DNA of 5,771 bases, taken from an uncultured Bacilli bacterium. Lineage in GTDB: Bacteria; Bacillota_I; Bacilli_A; RF39; UBA660. Under the pieces are notes generated by a model, which saw only the letters and a list, made by a program, of their open reading frames with translations, was not told the origin of the DNA and made no database searches. The translations under genes and the position numbers were made by a program. This document shows, piece by piece, positions 4,291-5,771 of this stretch (positions are counted from its first letter, which is position 1; each line of letters starts with the position of its first letter). Location of the stretch: positions 1 through 5,771 of the forward strand of contig CAJONL010000122.1 in the NCBI GenBank assembly GCA_905235875.1, in the 5' to 3' direction.

Positions 4291-4725
4291 ATGAACAAAA
4301 TGAGAGTTGTAAAAAAATTTGTAAAAATAATTGATAAAAATATAAAGGTTAAAAAAGGAAAGGCATTACAATGCGATATTGAAAACAAAATAATTTATGT
4401 TGCTTTTGAAAGTGACGAAATCGACATTGAAACCTTTTTAGAATTAGTAAATGAATTAAATCCCAAATGTAAATATAATGACATTATTTTAGGTATTTTA
4501 CACGAAATAGGACATATTTATACATACACCGAAGAGAATGAAAGAGAATGGGACAAAGACAACGCTTTACTAGAAGAATTATTTAAAAAAAATATGATTA
4601 GTGCAAGAGATTTTAATAGATTATATGTGAGATTACCACTAGAACAAAATGCAACCCAATGGGCGATAGATTTCGCAATGATGAACCAAAAGTTTATGGA
4701 CGAATATTCGAAAATTATAAAATAA
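4291..4725 (+). CDS. HEIGH zinc metallopeptidase-like protein (144 aa)
   Basis: The ATG at 4291 follows AAAGGAGTTGA (4274-4284). The 144-aa product has a textbook zinc site: LGILHEIGHIYTY with His71, Glu72 and His75, and about 43 residues later Glu118 in LEQNATQWAIDFA, in the position of the third ligand. This H-E-x-x-H plus E-x2-A-x2-W/A-x2-F-A arrangement is the one seen in ImmA/IrrE-type and other compact phage peptidases. ImmA-type enzymes cleave or inactivate repressors, so a role in relieving repression is possible, but no helix-turn-helix partner is in the window and target is unknown. No signal peptide or membrane segment is seen, so it is cytoplasmic. It is last in unit 4; its TAA lies in the left arm of the terminator. 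Confidence 0.85.
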   Translation: MNKMRVVKKFVKIIDKNIKVKKGKALQCDIENKIIYVAFESDEIDIETFLELVNELNPKCKYNDIILGILHEIGHIYTYTEENEREWDKDNALLEELFKKNMISARDFNRLYVRLPLEQNATQWAIDFAMMNQKFMDEYSKIIK

Positions 4726-4746
4726 GGGAAATTCCCTTATTTTTTT
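4721..4746 (+). terminator. intrinsic terminator of unit 4
   Basis: AATAAGGG (4721-4728) pairs with CCCTTATT (4734-4741) around AAATT, followed by TTTTT. The stop codon TAA (4723-4725) lies in the left arm. Confidence 0.88.
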
Positions 4747-4764
4747 ACTATTATTATTAACATT

Positions 4765-4800
4765 TTATGTTAACTGAGCGCCGGACCTTGGTTTACATAA
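4765..4800. repeat. intergenic inverted-repeat element, copy 3
   Basis: TTATGTTAAC (4765-4774), 16 bases containing GCGCCGGACC, then GTTTACATAA (4791-4800). This is the most compact copy. A second small inverted repeat, TTAACAT at 4758-4764 facing ATGTTAA at 4767-4773, overlaps its left arm. After the right arm TAACTTAC follows, close to the CAACTTAC of copy 1. Confidence 0.73.
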
Positions 4801-4816
4801 TAACTTACTTTTACTC

Positions 4817-4826
4817 CGGCGCGCCG
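4817..4826. repeat. GC-only 10-bp palindrome
   Basis: CGGCGCGCCG is a perfect palindrome in otherwise AT-rich DNA. Its last two bases are the first two of the LexA-type box that follows. Confidence 0.6.
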
Positions 4827-4838
4827 AACAAATGTTCG
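4825..4838. promoter_or_regulatory. LexA-type box (CGAAC-N4-GTTCG)
   Basis: CGAACAAATGTTCG fits the Gram-positive LexA operator exactly and differs from the strong B. subtilis form CGAACATATGTTCG at one central base. It lies 78 bp upstream of the -35 of unit 5, further than a classical repressing operator. Positions 4840-4885 between them hold nothing I recognise. Confidence 0.55.
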
Positions 4839-4915
4839 ATTAAAAACAAGCAACTCTTACTCTTCCAATAGGTTTAAGTTTTTAAAAATTTTTTTAATTT
4901 TTTTCGTATATTTCC

Positions 4916-4944
4916 TTGACAATTGCATATAATAGTAGTATAAT
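4916..4944 (+). promoter_or_regulatory. long-form promoter for the 4970 gene
   Basis: TTGACA (4916-4921), 17 bp, TATAAT (4939-4944), both perfect, with T/A runs and GTATATTTCC upstream. A further TATAAT at 4928-4933 lies within the spacer, as at 3732. Leader about 19 bases. Confidence 0.9.
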
Positions 4945-4969
4945 AATATTAGATAAAGGAAGTGGCAAA

Positions 4970-5062
4970 ATGCAAATAGGTGAAAAAGTTTATAATTATT
5001 ATGTAAATCAAAAAGATTTCAATAATTTGATAGAACTTTATAAAATTTTAAAAAACTTTTAA
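4970..5062 (+). CDS. 30-aa microprotein
   Basis: The ATG at 4970 follows AAAGGAAGTGG at good spacing and a perfect promoter, in the same pattern as every other gene here; that context is the main reason to call it. The product is MQIGEKVYNYYVNQKDFNNL and ten more residues, IELYKILKNF. It looks like one or two short amphipathic helices, with five tyrosines and no membrane segment. No family is recognised. It heads unit 5. Its stop codon is followed after seven bases by the next -35 box. It could instead be a short leader for what follows, but the neighbour has its own promoter and binding site. Confidence 0.62.
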   Translation: MQIGEKVYNYYVNQKDFNNLIELYKILKNF

Positions 5063-5069
5063 AAAACTA

Positions 5070-5098
5070 TTGACAAAAACATTAAAATATAGTATAAT
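5070..5098 (+). promoter_or_regulatory. short-form promoter for the 5124 gene
   Basis: TTGACA (5070-5075), 17 bp, TATAAT (5093-5098), both perfect. The upstream ACTTTTAAAAAACTA is nearly the same as that ahead of the 1513 promoter. Leader about 19 bases. Confidence 0.9.
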
Positions 5099-5123
5099 AA
5101 TATTAATAAAGGAAGTGATAAAA

Positions 5124-5273
5124 ATGAGTAAAGAAATAACAAAAATAATTGACAAATTAGTTGACAATGCAATACACAAATATGGTTTTGAGAATAAAAA
5201 AACAATAATAATAGCCGAAAATGCTGAAAAGCTCAAAATCAAATATGAAGATAATTTAATAAAACTTTTTTAA
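5124..5273 (+). CDS. hypothetical 49-aa protein
   Basis: The ATG at 5124 follows AAAGGAAGTGAT (5108-5119). The reading frame is open further upstream to 5070, but that part is the promoter, so the start is set by the binding site. The 49-aa product is MSKEITKIIDKLVDNAIHKY followed by a turn (GFENKK), a hydrophobic TIIIAENAEKL and a charged end. It looks like two helices and has no membrane segment or known motif. No family is recognised. It is the middle gene of unit 5, and its stop codon is followed after six bases by the next -35 box. Confidence 0.75.
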   Translation: MSKEITKIIDKLVDNAIHKYGFENKKTIIIAENAEKLKIKYEDNLIKLF

Positions 5274-5279
5274 AAAGTA

Positions 5280-5308
5280 TTGACAATCTTTAAAAAGTAT
5301 GTTATAAT
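5280..5308 (+). promoter_or_regulatory. short-form promoter for the 5399 gene
   Basis: TTGACA (5280-5285), 17 bp, TATAAT (5303-5308), both perfect. The start near 5315 leaves a leader of about 84 bases, the longest in the window. Confidence 0.9.
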
Positions 5309-5331
5309 AAATATAACAAAGGCAAGTAAAA

Positions 5332-5357
5332 ACTGTTGAGAATTGTCTGAAAACAGT
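5332..5357 (+). other. hairpin in the leader of the 5399 gene
   Basis: ACTGTT (5332-5337) pairs with AACAGT (5352-5357) around a 14-base loop. It lies in the long leader, well upstream of the ribosome binding site AGGTGG (5388-5393). A role in translation control of this gene is possible but unsupported. Confidence 0.35.
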
Positions 5358-5398
5358 CATAAAAATAAAATAAAAAAATGAAAGGTTAGGTGGTTATT

Positions 5399-5770
5399 AT
5401 GGCAAAATTAACAATCGCAAAAATCAATGAAATAGCAAGAGGTATGGCAATGGAAGAAATTAAGGCAAATGGGCTAGTAAATTTTTTACAAGTCGAAGGC
5501 ACAAAGTTCGCGAAAGACTTTACTTTTGATACACCTGATGGCGAGATTACTAAAACTGTAAGAATAGATGTAGTCGTTCCAAAACTAGATGCCGAAGAAA
5601 ATGCTGAAACACTTGCCGAAGATTACAACTTTAGAATGGAAGAAAAAGCCGAAAAGGAAAAAGAGAGAGAAGAAGCCAAAGCCAAAAAAATTGCAAGAGA
5701 CCAAAAGAAAAGAGCCGAAAAACAAGCAAACGAGAATAATCCAATAATCAAAAGAACAATTAAAGAATAG
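5399..5770 (+). CDS. hypothetical 123-aa protein with charged helical tail (paralogue of 1598 gene)
   Basis: The start is the ATG at 5399, five bases after AGGTGG; an in-frame GTG at 5390 lies inside that binding site, and the ATG also matches the start of the 116-aa paralogue at 1598. The 123-aa product ends in TAG one base before the window edge, so it is complete. Conserved blocks with the paralogue are AKLTIAKINEI (2-12), VEGTKF (32-37), VRIDVVVPKLD (54-64), LAEDY (72-76) and KAKKIARDQKK (94-104). The loop before VRID is longer here (DTPDGEIT). Residues 77-110 are almost only Glu, Lys, Arg and Ala, a probable long helix, followed by a short different end (NNPIIKRTIKE). GCC codons are frequent, unlike the neighbours. 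No function is recognised. Confidence 0.88.
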   Translation: MAKLTIAKINEIARGMAMEEIKANGLVNFLQVEGTKFAKDFTFDTPDGEITKTVRIDVVVPKLDAEENAETLAEDYNFRMEEKAEKEKEREEAKAKKIARDQKKRAEKQANENNPIIKRTIKE

Positions 5771-5771
5771 A

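Noticed and set aside
1975..4800. CRISPR-like array from the recurring TTATGT/ACATAA motifs
   Set aside because: Copies are 10 bases long, in both orientations, and separated by whole operons rather than by uniform spacers.
5048..5242. 64-codon open frame on the - strand
   Set aside because: It is antisense to the 5070 promoter and the 5124 gene, both well supported, and has no binding site.

Overview
The window reads as the early or accessory region of an AT-rich bacteriophage, or a phage-like plasmid, of a Bacillota (Firmicutes) host. The host guess rests on three things visible in the sequence. Promoters are of the primary-sigma type, TTGACA then 17 bp then TATAAT. Ribosome binding sites such as AAAGGAGTTGAT pair with the 3' end of Bacillota 16S rRNA well beyond the usual core. 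Two boxes match the Gram-positive LexA operator, CGAAC-N4-GTTCG. All genes are on the + strand, are small (30 to 251 codons) and use the standard bacterial code (TGG for Trp; TAA, TGA and TAG stops). No structural, replication or lysis gene is present, so the host and the phage assignment are inferences.

Layout. Positions 1-471 hold no credible gene. They contain imperfect direct repeats, a LexA-type box, a GC-rich foldable stretch and several GTTTACATAA motifs. Five transcription units follow. Unit 1 (from about 449): a possible PD-(D/E)xK-like nuclease and a 58-aa membrane protein. Unit 2 (from about 1247): a 61-aa protein and a 116-aa charged-tail protein, ending in a terminator at 1935-1960. 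Unit 3 (from about 2137): a 54-aa membrane or lipoprotein-like protein, a 134-aa protein and a DEDDh 3'-5' exonuclease, ending in a terminator at 3592-3620. Unit 4 (from about 3755): two 68-aa membrane proteins and a HEIGH zinc metallopeptidase, ending in a terminator at 4721-4746. Unit 5 (from about 4951): a 30-aa microprotein, a 49-aa protein and a 123-aa paralogue of the 116-aa protein.

Two features dominate. First, nearly every gene has its own near-consensus promoter: twelve are seen, eleven of them strong, all with a 17-bp spacer, some touching or overlapping the end of the previous gene. This is the density expected of a host-takeover module. Second, units 2/3, 3/4 and 4/5 are separated by the same block: an intrinsic terminator, then an inverted-repeat element (TTATGTnAAC, a GC-rich core with CGGACC, then GGTTTACATAA), then a long conserved promoter. 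The arms match the XerD half-site of the Bacillus subtilis dif sequence as I recall it. GC-rich palindromes and a LexA-type box lie in or beside some copies. I cannot assign a function to the element; it is the best candidate here for something undescribed.

The recognisable enzymes (a nuclease-like protein, an exonuclease, a zinc peptidase) and the small membrane proteins fit a set of host-modifying genes expressed early and strongly, with later or stress-linked control possible through the LexA-type boxes. That functional reading is inference.
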